Of a stretch of DNA of 11,065 nt, positions 1 through 6,489 are shown one piece after another. Numbering within the stretch: the stretch's first letter is position 1; every line of letters starts with the position of its first letter. The notes beneath the pieces were generated by a model, which searched no databases, was not told the DNA's origin, and saw only the letters and a list, made by a program, of their open reading frames with translations. The DNA is taken from the NCBI GenBank assembly GCA_025963265.1, contig JAOPUY010000184.1:1-11065 (forward strand). The letters run 5' to 3'. This stretch comes from Frankiales bacterium (GTDB lineage: Bacteria > Actinomycetota > Actinomycetes > Mycobacteriales > Jatrophihabitantaceae). The position numbers and the translations under genes were made by a program.

Positions 1-1438
1 AGAGATTCTGCAAGGTGGCTGCGGAACGATGCAACCCTGCGGCGTCGCGCAGCACGCCGGCATCGGCCGACATATCGGCCTGCAGCTGAGAGAGAGTCGC
101 GGCAGCCGAGACCCAGGCCCCCCGCACATCGACCCCGAGCTCGGGCAGCGGACCGCCGGGCTCCAGGCGGCCCAACACGTCGGCGGCGATCCGGCGGCCG
201 AAGACCAGGCCCTCCAGCAAGGAGTTGGAGGCCAGCCGGTTAGCTCCGTGCACTCCGGTGCAGGCGGCCTCGCCGCAGGCATACAACCCCGCCGCGGACG
301 TCCGCCCGTTCAAATCGGTCAAGATCCCGCCGGACGCGTAGTGGCTGGCCGGGGCGACCGGAATCAGCTCGGTCACCGGGTCGATCCCCAGCTCTCGCAG
401 GGTCGCGAGGATGGTCGGGAAACGGGCCGCCCACTTCTCGGGTCCGAAATGCCGGGCGTCGAGCCACATGTGCTCAGCCCCGGTCTCCCGCATCCGGCGC
501 AGGATCGCCTTGGCCACCACGTCGCGGGGAGCGAGATCGGCCAACTCGTGCTGTCCCAGCATGAAGCGCACGCCCTGGTCGTCGACTAGGAACGCGCCCT
601 CGCCGCGGACCGCCTCGCTCACCAGCGGCTGCTGGCCCGAGGCCGCCCCGCCCAACCAGAGGACGGTCGGGTGGAACTGCACGAACTCGAGATCTCGCAC
701 GACCGCGCCCGCCCGCATTGCCGCCGCCACCCCGTCCCCGGTCGAAACCGGTGGATTGGTGGTGGCCGCGTACACCTGGCCGATGCCGCCGGTGGCCAGC
801 ACGATGGCCCGGGCCCGGACCGCGCCGACCCCGTCGCGTTGGCCCTCCCCCATCACGTGCAGAGTGACCGCGCCGACCCCGCCCTGGGCGGCCGGCAGCA
901 GATCCAGCACCAGCGCATGCTCGATGACGTCGATCTGATGGGCGTTCTGGACGGCGGCGACCAGGGCCCGCTCGATCTCGGCGCCGGTCGCGTCGCCGCC
1001 GGCGTGCGCGATGCGGTCCTTGTGGTGACCGCCTTCCCGGGTCAGCGAGAGCTCGCCCGAGGACGACCGGTCGAAGTGGGTGCCCAAGTCGATCAGCTCG
1101 CGGACCGCGGTCGGGCCCTCGTCGACCAGCACTTGGACCGCCGCCCGATCGCAGAGGCCGACGCCGGCGATCAGGGTGTCCTGCAGATGTTCTTCCGGGG
1201 TGTCGTCGGGCCCGAGCGCCGCGGCGATGCCGCCCTGGGCCCACCGGGTCGAACCGGAGGACAGCACGTCCTTGGTCACGACCATCACGCGCAACCCGCT
1301 CGGGGCTCCGTCGGGGGAGCTCGCCCCGGCGATGCGCAGCGCGGTGGTCAGCCCGGCGATCCCGGAGCCGACCACCACCACGTCGGTCTCCCGGATCCAA
1401 CCGGGCGCGGGGGCCAGCAGCCGCTGCGGGAGGTTCAT
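1..1438 (-). CDS. nadB: L-aspartate oxidase NadB (partial, C-terminus beyond left edge)
   Basis: FAD enzyme that oxidises L-aspartate to iminoaspartate, the first step of de novo NAD synthesis (NadB, then NadA and NadC). About 479 codons are visible and the frame is open to base 1, so only the C-terminal part is missing from a family usually 530-570 residues long. Seen: the FAD-binding Rossmann motif GSGIAGL at about residues 24-30; the STRWAQGGIAAAL block typical of NadB and the fumarate reductase flavoprotein family; FVQFHPT and EAVRGEGAFLV, the substrate-site segments with active-site His and Arg; APASHYASGGI; and the late block GVHGANRLASNSLLEGLVFG. The ATG overlaps the panC stop as ATGA, so the two are probably translationally coupled. 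panD does not separate them. Assignment is firm. Fumarate reductase/SdhA is disfavoured by the N-terminal blocks and the context. Confidence 0.95.
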   Translation of the reverse strand, partial: MNLPQRLLAPAPGWIRETDVVVVGSGIAGLTTALRIAGASSPDGAPSGLRVMVVTKDVLSSGSTRWAQGGIAAALGPDDTPEEHLQDTLIAGVGLCDRAAVQVLVDEGPTAVRELIDLGTHFDRSSSGELSLTREGGHHKDRIAHAGGDATGAEIERALVAAVQNAHQIDVIEHALVLDLLPAAQGGVGAVTLHVMGEGQRDGVGAVRARAIVLATGGIGQVYAATTNPPVSTGDGVAAAMRAGAVVRDLEFVQFHPTVLWLGGAASGQQPLVSEAVRGEGAFLVDDQGVRFMLGQHELADLAPRDVVAKAILRRMRETGAEHMWLDARHFGPEKWAARFPTILATLRELGIDPVTELIPVAPASHYASGGILTDLNGRTSAAGLYACGEAACTGVHGANRLASNSLLEGLVFGRRIAADVLGRLEPGGPLPELGVDVRGAWVSAAATLSQLQADMSADAGVLRDAAGLHRSAATLQNL

Positions 1439-2292
1439 GGCCGGAGCTCGATGGCGATGTTGTCGATCAGGCGGACGGAGCCCACTCGCGCCGCCACCAG
1501 CAGCCGCGCGGTTCCGGTCTTCGGCGGCGGACCCAGGTACTCGTCCCGCAGTTCCAGATATTCCACTTCGACTCCTTCGGCGTGCTCCAGCACAGCCTTG
1601 GCTGCGTTCAACGCGGTCTCAGCATCCCCGGCGGAGTGCTGGGCCGCGCGCAGGCCCGCGCTCAACGACAGCGCGCTCTGGCGCTGTCCAGCTGACAGGA
1701 ACACGTTACGGCTGGACCGAGCCAGCCCGTCGGCGTCCCGGACGGTCGGCACCCCGCGGACCTCGATCCCAAAGCCGAGATCACGCACCATCCGCCGGAT
1801 CAGCGCGAGCTGCTGATAATCCTTCTCCCCGAAGAACGCCAGGTCGGGGCCGATGGCGTGGAACAGCTTGGTCACCACGGTCAGCACGCCGTCAAAGTGA
1901 CCGGGCCGGTTTGGGCCCTCCAGTTGGTCGGCCAGCGCGCCGGCGGTGACCCAGACCTCGACCGAGCCGTCGGGGTACAGCTGCTCGGTCGAGGGCAAGA
2001 ACACCAGGTCGACGCCCAGTTCGGCGCACCGCGCGAGGTCGGCCGCGACCGGCCGCGGGTAGCGCTCGAGGTCCTCCGGACGGTCGAACTGCATGGGATT
2101 GACGAAGATGCTCACCGCGACGAGGTCGGCGCTGCCGCGCGCCGCGCCGATCAGCTCGCCGTGGCCGTCGTGCAGCGCTCCCATGGTGGGGACCAGGGCC
2201 AGCCGGGGCCGGTCGCCGGCCGGGGCGCCCAGCAGCTTCGCGCGCGCGGCGCCGAGCTCGGCCAGCGAGCGGGCGACGATCATCTCGCTCAC
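1435..2292 (-). CDS. panC: Pantothenate synthetase (pantoate--beta-alanine ligase)
   Basis: Cytosolic enzyme that condenses pantoate and beta-alanine using ATP, through a pantoyl-adenylate, to give pantothenate for CoA. It has 285 aa, normal for the family. Seen: VPTMGALHDGH (residues 34-44) with the HxGH nucleotidyl-transfer motif; FVNPMQF (63-69); the pantoate-site block around RPGHFDGVLTVVTKLF (129-144); GEKDYQQ (155-161); and the KMSKS-equivalent loop SSRN (193-196). Gly45 follows HDGH where Leu or another larger residue is usual. The GTG start at 2292 directly follows the TGA of the upstream gene; AGGA about 10 nt upstream is a plausible ribosome site, and an internal ATG at 2283 is the alternative. 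The stop overlaps the nadB start by 4 bp. It is the second gene of a three-gene operon with the DUF2520 protein and nadB. Confidence 0.96.
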   Translation of the reverse strand: MSEMIVARSLAELGAARAKLLGAPAGDRPRLALVPTMGALHDGHGELIGAARGSADLVAVSIFVNPMQFDRPEDLERYPRPVAADLARCAELGVDLVFLPSTEQLYPDGSVEVWVTAGALADQLEGPNRPGHFDGVLTVVTKLFHAIGPDLAFFGEKDYQQLALIRRMVRDLGFGIEVRGVPTVRDADGLARSSRNVFLSAGQRQSALSLSAGLRAAQHSAGDAETALNAAKAVLEHAEGVEVEYLELRDEYLGPPPKTGTARLLVAARVGSVRLIDNIAIELRP

Positions 2293-3183
2293 TCAGCGAC
2301 CGTCCTCTGCCTCGTCGATGACCTCGATCAGGGCTGCGCACTGCTCGTCGCTGAGCCGACCGGCGGCGTGCGCTCGCTGCATCGTCCGGATCGCCATCGC
2401 CAGATACGGGTTGAGGAACGGGGTCGCATGCAGGGCGGCGAGGTGGGCCCGGACCGTTTCGCTGTCGCCGCGGGAGACCGGCCCGGTGAGCGCGTCATCG
2501 CCGAGGATCAGCGCGTTGTCGAGCGAGGCCGACAACAGCGGGCTCAACAACCGTCGGGGGTTGTCCACCCCGGCCGAACGCAGGACGTCGGCCGAGTCGT
2601 TGACCAGCGTGACCAGGTGATTAGAGCCCATCGAGAGCGCCGCATGATAACGAGGACGGGCTGATTCAGGCACCCAAACCGGCTCGCCGCCGAGTTCTAT
2701 GACCAAAGTCTCAGCTACCGGTCGGAACTCCTCGACGGCCGTCACGCCGAAGGCCGCGCCGTCTAGGCGCTGAAGGTCCTCCGCCCGTCCGGTGAAGGTC
2801 ATCACCGGATGCAGAGCCATGCCGACCACGCCCGCCTCCGCGGCCGGCGCGAACACCGAGATGCCGTGCGCACCCGAGGTGTGCACCGCCAACTGGCCGG
2901 TCCGCCACGCGCCGGTGTTGGCCAAACCCCTTATGAGACCGAGCAATTGATCATCAGGCACGGTGATGAGCACCAGGTCGGCCAATGCGACGGCCTGATC
3001 AGCCGGCAGCAATTCGGCGTCCGGCAGCATCCGGCGAGCTCGCTGCACCGAGGAATCGCTGACGGCGGCCGCGGCCGCGACGAAGTGCCCCGCCCGGCCC
3101 AACGCCGCGCCGAGCACCGATCCGACTCGGCCCACGCCGAGCACCGCAACCCGCAAACGCGGGGCCCCCGAAGGATCGATCAC
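2293..3183 (-). CDS. Rossmann-like / DUF2520 dehydrogenase-like protein next to panC
   Basis: Predicted NAD(P)-binding protein of the Rossmann-like plus DUF2520 type (Rv3603c-like), 296 aa from the GTG start. Seen: an N-terminal beta-strand followed by VLGVGRVGSVLG, a GxGxxG dinucleotide site; a second strand LVLITVPDDQL; VHTSGAHG; the family-typical GMALHPVMTFTG; and in the C-terminal helical half YHAALSMGSNHLVTLV. The fold resembles 6-phosphogluconate and ketopantoate reductases. Its fixed position before panC suggests, by inference only, a role in pantoate supply (a PanE-like reaction). I chose GTG at 3183 because the protein then begins just before the Rossmann strand and a TAGGCT box lies 7 nt upstream, the leaderless arrangement. 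The open frame continues upstream to 3270, but that part has no family resemblance and overlaps the divergent gene's start. The substrate is unknown. Confidence 0.85.
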   Translation of the reverse strand: MIDPSGAPRLRVAVLGVGRVGSVLGAALGRAGHFVAAAAAVSDSSVQRARRMLPDAELLPADQAVALADLVLITVPDDQLLGLIRGLANTGAWRTGQLAVHTSGAHGISVFAPAAEAGVVGMALHPVMTFTGRAEDLQRLDGAAFGVTAVEEFRPVAETLVIELGGEPVWVPESARPRYHAALSMGSNHLVTLVNDSADVLRSAGVDNPRRLLSPLLSASLDNALILGDDALTGPVSRGDSETVRAHLAALHATPFLNPYLAMAIRTMQRAHAAGRLSDEQCAALIEVIDEAEDGR

Positions 3184-3196
3184 GGTCGAAAGCCTA
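3183..3196 (-). promoter_or_regulatory. Leaderless-type -10 box for the DUF2520-panC-nadB operon
   Basis: On the minus strand TAGGCT (3196-3191, a TAnnnT -10 hexamer) ends exactly 7 nt before the GTG at 3183, placing the predicted transcription start at or next to the first base of the start codon. No Shine-Dalgarno sequence precedes the GTG. Leaderless genes with this spacing are common in Actinobacteria. No good -35 is visible, which is also usual there. This is inferred from sequence only. Confidence 0.5.
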
Positions 3197-3216
3197 TCCG
3201 GGCTGAGGCGAGCACT

Positions 3217-3222
3217 TATCCT
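3217..3222 (+). promoter_or_regulatory. Possible -10 box for the plus-strand small gene
   Basis: TATCCT fits TAnnnT and would start a transcript near 3229, leaving a leader of about 36 nt. The leader carries GGGGA (3254-3258) 6 nt before the ATG at 3265, a reasonable ribosome site. No convincing -35 is seen. The box sits only about 20 bp from the opposing -10 of the DUF2520 operon, so the two promoters share an 81-bp divergent region. Confidence 0.3.
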
Positions 3223-3264
3223 GGCTGTGATGTAGGAGCCAACGGATGGTAACGGGGACGCAAT

Positions 3265-3630
3265 ATGCAAGAGACATTCTCTGAGCTAGTTTTCTCGGCT
3301 GTGAACGATCTTCAAGAGGAAGTGGCCAAAGCCGCCGACGGGGCCGAGGCCCACTCGACCGCTCCGGCGCTGCTGCTGCAGGCCCAGGCCGCCCTCGGCT
3401 CGCTATCCGCCAGCGCGGACGCCGCGACGGAGAGCGGTCGCAAGCCCTACCGGGTGCCGGTCGACTGGGGCGACAAGCTAGCCGAGCTGGCTTACGTCGT
3501 CTATCTGCTCGCCGATCAGACGGGCGTGGCGCTGGACGCCTCGGTGCGCAGCGTCTCGGCCCGAGTCAGCGCCGACGCCGCCCGTCGGCGCGCTGATCGG
3601 TCCGCCTCGGAAAACGAGCGCTGGCTCTAA
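3265..3630 (+). CDS. Small helical protein, possibly MazG-like nucleotide pyrophosphohydrolase
   Basis: A 121-aa soluble, Ala-rich, all-helical-looking protein and the only plus-strand gene here. It has its own GGGGA ribosome site 6 nt upstream and no signal peptide or membrane segment. Residues 16-23 (LQEEVAKA) and 68-98 (WGDKLAELAYVVYLLADQTG followed by a VALD...SV stretch) resemble the two metal-binding helices of all-alpha NTP pyrophosphatases of the MazG type, where GDELADVLxYLLxLAD followed by G(I/V)DL is common. The match is partial: the usual Glu and Asp ligands of the second helix read Lys71 and Glu74, and the spacing between the helix pairs is short. If the relation is real, it would hydrolyse a (d)NTP or be a degenerate member; the substrate cannot be read. 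The C-terminus is Arg-rich. It converges on the 4972-3653 gene with 22 bp between stops. That this is a gene is likely; its function is a guess. Confidence 0.7.
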   Translation: MQETFSELVFSAVNDLQEEVAKAADGAEAHSTAPALLLQAQAALGSLSASADAATESGRKPYRVPVDWGDKLAELAYVVYLLADQTGVALDASVRSVSARVSADAARRRADRSASENERWL

Positions 3631-3642
3631 CCGCTAGCAGTA

Positions 3643-3660
3643 TCGGCTCGCTCTAGCCGA
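3643..3660. terminator. Short hairpin between convergent genes
   Basis: TCGGCT (3643-3648) and AGCCGA (3655-3660) form a perfect 6-bp stem with a 6-nt loop, in the junction of the two convergent genes; the minus gene's TAG stop (3655-3653) lies inside it. No U-tract follows on either strand, so it is at best a weak, possibly bidirectional terminator. Confidence 0.25.
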
Positions 3661-4972
3661 CGCCGGACTCAGTCGCCGGCGCCCTTCGGCGACCGGTCGG
3701 GGTGCTCTCAGCTGGGGTCTGCTCGCCGACCGCGCGACGCCGACCCGAGTAACGCGGGTCTTCCGGCTGCGGCTCGGGCGCCCGGCGCTTTCCTGAGCGC
3801 CGCCGCTCGGCCGCCTCGGGCCCGGATGGCCGGCCACGGTCGACCGCCTCCGAGATTTCGGCGGCCGAGGCCGCGGCCAGCTGCGTTGGCTCGTCCTTTT
3901 CCAGCAGATCGGCCACGTCCTCCGACAAGGGCGTCAGTCGAGGCAGACCGGCGAACGGGTCGCGGATGTACTCGGGAATCACCCGGACGGGTTCGACCGC
4001 CGACCGAGCCCGCACCGGTTGGGCGGGCGCCACGGGCGGTTGGGCGGGTGCCACGGGCGGTTGGGCCAGCGGCGGCGGGGTCGGCTGGACCGGGGGCACG
4101 GTCGGTACGGCCGACAGCGGCGGTTGGGCCGGCGGAACGATCGGTTGGACCGGCGGAGCGGTCGGTGGCACCGGAAAGGCCAGGATCGGGTTGGGCTCGA
4201 TCACCTCGGCGTCGATGATCTCGTGCCGGCTCCCATTCCGTTCGACGCCGGTCTGAGGGCCACCGCCCGAGCTCGGCGGCGGCGAGACCGGCGCGGAGAG
4301 CTGAGACGACGCGGAGAGCTGAGACGACGCGGTCAGGGGCGGCTCTTTGGCGGTGCCAAGCCGTTTGATCTCGTTTTGCAGGGCCTCCAGATCGGAGGCG
4401 ATGACGCGGGTGGTCTCGATCCGCTCCATCCGCAGTTGGCCGCCGAGCTTGTCCACGACCTCGGCCCGCAGCGAGGAGATCTCTTCGCGCAAGACGCCGA
4501 TCTGGTCGCCCAGGACCTTCTCCATCTCACCCCGCAGTGCGAGCTCGAGCCGATAATCGGCCTCGCGCCGCGCCGCGGTCTCGCGAGCCAGCTGCAACTC
4601 GCCGAAACGGCGCAGCTCAAGTTCCTGGACCTCTTGCCCATCGAGGGCGGCCCGAGTTGCCTCGAGCTGCGCGGCCCGCAAGTCCGAGACCTGCAATCGG
4701 GCGGCGAGCAGCTCGGCCGCCTGCCGCTCGGCCGCGTCGGGGTCCTCGGCGCCGATCTGGGCGGCCGAGGCCGACGAACGACGCGAGCCGAACATGAGCG
4801 GCGCCGCGAGGAAGACCGCCCAAAGCCCCATGAGGACGCCAATTTGAATCAACTTCGCGCTCGCCGAGAAAACGACGAGGCAGACCGCGGCCACCCCTAG
4901 CCCGGCGGCCAGCACCATGGCCAGGATCCGCCAGAAGCCGTGACGGCTGCGGGCTGGTCTCCGGCGTGGCAT
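3653..4972 (-). CDS. Two-TM coiled-coil membrane protein with Pro-rich and Arg-rich tail (Rv3604c/DUF6779-like)
   Basis: A 439-aa membrane protein of unknown function, matching the Ala/Arg/Pro-rich membrane protein at the same locus in mycobacteria (Rv3604c; DUF6779 type). Seen, in order: a basic N-terminus (MPRRRPARSRHG); two hydrophobic helices (about 15-36 and 41-62); a long charged helical stretch rich in Ala/Glu/Arg/Gln (about 75-210) that looks like a coiled coil; a disordered Pro/Ala/Gln/Val-rich linker (about 213-345) with internal repeats; and an Arg-rich C-terminus with repeated KRRAPE, GRRRAV and GRRRAP motifs. With both termini likely cytoplasmic, it could be an envelope scaffold, but that is inference. 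It is separated from the fol operon by 151 bp and has its own candidate leaderless promoter, so it need not be co-transcribed with folate genes. The ATG start has no ribosome site, in keeping with a leaderless mRNA. Confidence 0.85.
   Translation of the reverse strand: MPRRRPARSRHGFWRILAMVLAAGLGVAAVCLVVFSASAKLIQIGVLMGLWAVFLAAPLMFGSRRSSASAAQIGAEDPDAAERQAAELLAARLQVSDLRAAQLEATRAALDGQEVQELELRRFGELQLARETAARREADYRLELALRGEMEKVLGDQIGVLREEISSLRAEVVDKLGGQLRMERIETTRVIASDLEALQNEIKRLGTAKEPPLTASSQLSASSQLSAPVSPPPSSGGGPQTGVERNGSRHEIIDAEVIEPNPILAFPVPPTAPPVQPIVPPAQPPLSAVPTVPPVQPTPPPLAQPPVAPAQPPVAPAQPVRARSAVEPVRVIPEYIRDPFAGLPRLTPLSEDVADLLEKDEPTQLAAASAAEISEAVDRGRPSGPEAAERRRSGKRRAPEPQPEDPRYSGRRRAVGEQTPAESTPTGRRRAPATESGVG
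4020..4061. repeat. 21-bp tandem repeat, two copies
   Basis: Two adjacent 21-bp units (4020-4040 and 4041-4061) differ at one base and encode the duplicated PVAPAQP heptapeptide in the Pro-rich linker of the membrane protein. The start of a third unit follows. It is a likely site of length variation between strains. Confidence 0.8.
4293..4332. repeat. 18-bp perfect tandem repeat in the membrane protein linker
   Basis: The 18-bp unit at 4293-4310 is repeated exactly at 4311-4328, followed by the first 4 bases of a third copy. It encodes the repeated SSQLSA hexapeptide where the coiled coil gives way to the Pro-rich linker. Perfect identity suggests a recent slippage duplication, in frame. Confidence 0.85.
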
Positions 4973-4985
4973 GCAGGGCAGTCTA
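4972..4985 (-). promoter_or_regulatory. Leaderless-type -10 box for the two-TM membrane protein gene
   Basis: On the minus strand TAGACT (4985-4980) matches TAnnnT and ends exactly 7 nt before the ATG at 4972, so transcription should begin at the start codon. No Shine-Dalgarno precedes the ATG. TTGCGA further upstream is spaced too closely to act as a standard -35. Both the hexamer and the 7-nt spacing match the box in front of the DUF2520 gene. Confidence 0.5.
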
Positions 4986-5123
4986 TAGAGCCAATGTGTC
5001 GCAAGTCGTTGGTCGTCGAGGGTGAATTTTGGCGGGTTCGACGGCCCGGGCCCGACGCTCGTCCGCGGATTCCGGGCCGGTGGCGGCCGGGTCCAGCTGA
5101 GCGGGAGCGGCCTGAAGAATCAG
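4973..5123. other. Intergenic gap between DUF3180 and the two-TM protein gene
   Basis: These 151 bp hold no credible gene. They contain the TAGACT promoter box near 4980, a perfect 10-bp palindrome GGCCCGGGCC (5043-5052) and a 5-bp GC stem GGCCG/CGGCC with a 4-nt loop (5075-5088). The stem lies just after the DUF3180 stop and could help end the fol transcript, but it has no U-tract and such stems arise often by chance in DNA this GC-rich. Confidence 0.4.
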
Positions 5124-5576
5124 TTAAGAGCGACCGGCGTTCGGGTCGATGCCGGACCGCTCGACCGCCAAGCCGGCCGCCGTGATCAACAGCGCCGCGA
5201 CGAGCAACACCACGGCTATCCGGAGGTCGTGGCCAGCGGCCGGCGTCCGTCCGGCATCGGGAAGCACGGTGAGCAGCAGTCCCAGCACGGCGCCGGCGAC
5301 ACCGCTGCCGACCAGCGCGCTGGCCTTGCCCAACGCGACCGCGCGGGCGATGGCGAAGGCGGTCATCGGCCGGGCGTCGGGGACGTGTCGGACCGCGGCC
5401 CGGACCCGCCGGGCGACGACGAACTCGGCCGCGGCCAAGGCGATGATCGGCGCCGCCGGATACCACTGGAATTCCGGCAACGACTCATAGGCCAGCTTCA
5501 ACAGAAAGTACGACAACACGGCTAGGACCAGGAAGGGGACCGCGAGATCGGTGATCGTGGTCCGACGGAGCATCAT
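5124..5576 (-). CDS. DUF3180 family membrane protein
   Basis: A 150-aa integral membrane protein of the actinobacterial DUF3180 family (Rv3605c position), which almost always follows folK. Four hydrophobic helices are visible, at about residues 11-30, 41-56, 82-105 and 119-138, with a basic cytoplasmic-looking loop (ARRVRAAVRHVPDARP) between the second and third. No catalytic motif is seen and the function is unknown; the link to folate is positional only. The ATG at 5576 overlaps the folK TGA by 4 bp (a second ATG follows at once at 5573), so it is translated as the last gene of the fol operon. The length is typical of the family. Confidence 0.88.
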   Translation of the reverse strand: MMLRRTTITDLAVPFLVLAVLSYFLLKLAYESLPEFQWYPAAPIIALAAAEFVVARRVRAAVRHVPDARPMTAFAIARAVALGKASALVGSGVAGAVLGLLLTVLPDAGRTPAAGHDLRIAVVLLVAALLITAAGLAVERSGIDPNAGRS

Positions 5577-6079
5577 CGGCGGGACTCGGCCAGGCTCACG
5601 TCGGGCAGCAAGCGCACCGCGTCCACGTCAGGCTGGGGTAGGGCCTGCAGGAGCTCGAGCACTGTGCCGCGCCCGGGCAGGGTGGCCTCCGGATCGAGCG
5701 CCCACCACGGGACCAGCACGAAGGCGCGCTCGGCCGCGCGCGGATGCGGCAGGGTCAGCTCCGGGTCCTCGCTGATCACCTCGTCGACTGTGATGACGTC
5801 CACGTCGAGGGTCCGCGGACCCCAGCGGAGCTCACGAGTGCGTCCGGCGGCCTGCTCGCAGGCCTGGCTCCGCCGCAGCCAGTCCCACGGTCCGGCGGTC
5901 TCGTCCTCGACGATGAGCACCGCGTTCAGGAACTCCGTCTGGGCCACCGGACCCCAGGGCGGCGTCCGGAACACCGGCGAGACGCCGACCAACTGGTCGG
6001 AGAAGGCCTGGACGGCGGACCGCAGCGTGGCTAACGAGTCACCTACGTTGGAGCCGATCGACAGCACGGCCCGACTCAC
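5573..6079 (-). CDS. folK: HPPK, 2-amino-4-hydroxy-6-hydroxymethyldihydropteridine diphosphokinase
   Basis: Transfers pyrophosphate from ATP to 6-hydroxymethyl-7,8-dihydropterin, making the substrate of FolP. It has 168 aa, normal for a monofunctional HPPK. Seen: SIGSNVGD (residues 7-14), the N-terminal pterin-side motif; VFRTPPWGP and QTEFLNAV (about 36-54); the family signature RWGPRTLDVDVI (85-96), whose Asp92 and Asp94 correspond to the two Mg2+-binding aspartates; and LPHPRAAERAFVLVPW. The start overlaps the folB stop and the stop overlaps the DUF3180 start, each by 4 bp, so it sits in the middle of a coupled operon. No key residue is missing. Confidence 0.97.
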   Translation of the reverse strand: MSRAVLSIGSNVGDSLATLRSAVQAFSDQLVGVSPVFRTPPWGPVAQTEFLNAVLIVEDETAGPWDWLRRSQACEQAAGRTRELRWGPRTLDVDVITVDEVISEDPELTLPHPRAAERAFVLVPWWALDPEATLPGRGTVLELLQALPQPDVDAVRLLPDVSLAESRR

Positions 6080-6489
6080 GGCCGCGGCCCGCTCGGCTCA
6101 CCCGGCGGCTCATTCTGACGCTCGTCCCGGGTTCGCCGGATGGTGACAGCCACGTCGGTGAACTCCAGCGGGATCGGCGCCCGCGGCTTGTGCACGGTGA
6201 CGGTGGCCGCGGCCACCCGAGGGTCGGCCAGGCAGACCTCGACCAGCCGCGCGGCCAGCTTCTCCAGCAAGTCGACGGGTTCACCGGAGATGACCGCGGC
6301 CAGGCCCTGCGCCAGCTCGCCGTAATGGACGGTGTCGTGCAGGTCATCGCTCGCGGCGGCGCGGCGGGTGTCGACCTCGCGCGCGACGTCGACCACGAAG
6401 TCCTGGCCCTCCCGACGCTCGAAATCGAAGACGCCGTGGTGACCGCGCACTTTCAGCCCAGACAGCGCGATGACGTCGGTCGCGCTCAT
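6076..6489 (-). CDS. folB: Dihydroneopterin aldolase
   Basis: Cleaves 7,8-dihydroneopterin to 6-hydroxymethyl-7,8-dihydropterin and glycolaldehyde, feeding FolK. It has 137 aa. Seen: LKVRGHHGVFDFER (residues 12-25), the family N-terminal motif with Glu24; Tyr56 in VHYGEL; LLEKLA with Glu76, the pterin-anchoring glutamate; and VHKPRAPIPLEF with Lys101, the catalytic lysine. These correspond to Glu22, Tyr54, Glu74 and Lys100 of the Staphylococcus aureus enzyme. The last 17 or so residues (DERQNEPPGEPSGPRP) form a polar, Pro-rich tail beyond the usual fold. The ATG overlaps the folP stop (ATGA), and the stop overlaps the folK start. Confidence 0.96.
   Translation of the reverse strand: MSATDVIALSGLKVRGHHGVFDFERREGQDFVVDVAREVDTRRAAASDDLHDTVHYGELAQGLAAVISGEPVDLLEKLAARLVEVCLADPRVAAATVTVHKPRAPIPLEFTDVAVTIRRTRDERQNEPPGEPSGPRP

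Noticed and set aside
671..1816. 381-codon plus-strand open frame across nadB and panC
   Set aside because: Antisense shadow over two well-conserved genes. nadB on the minus strand has a full set of family motifs.
3184..3270. Upstream extension of the DUF2520 gene to ATG 3270
   Set aside because: It would overlap the divergent gene's start, lacks a ribosome site and adds residues unlike the family. The GTG with the -10 box 7 nt upstream is better supported.
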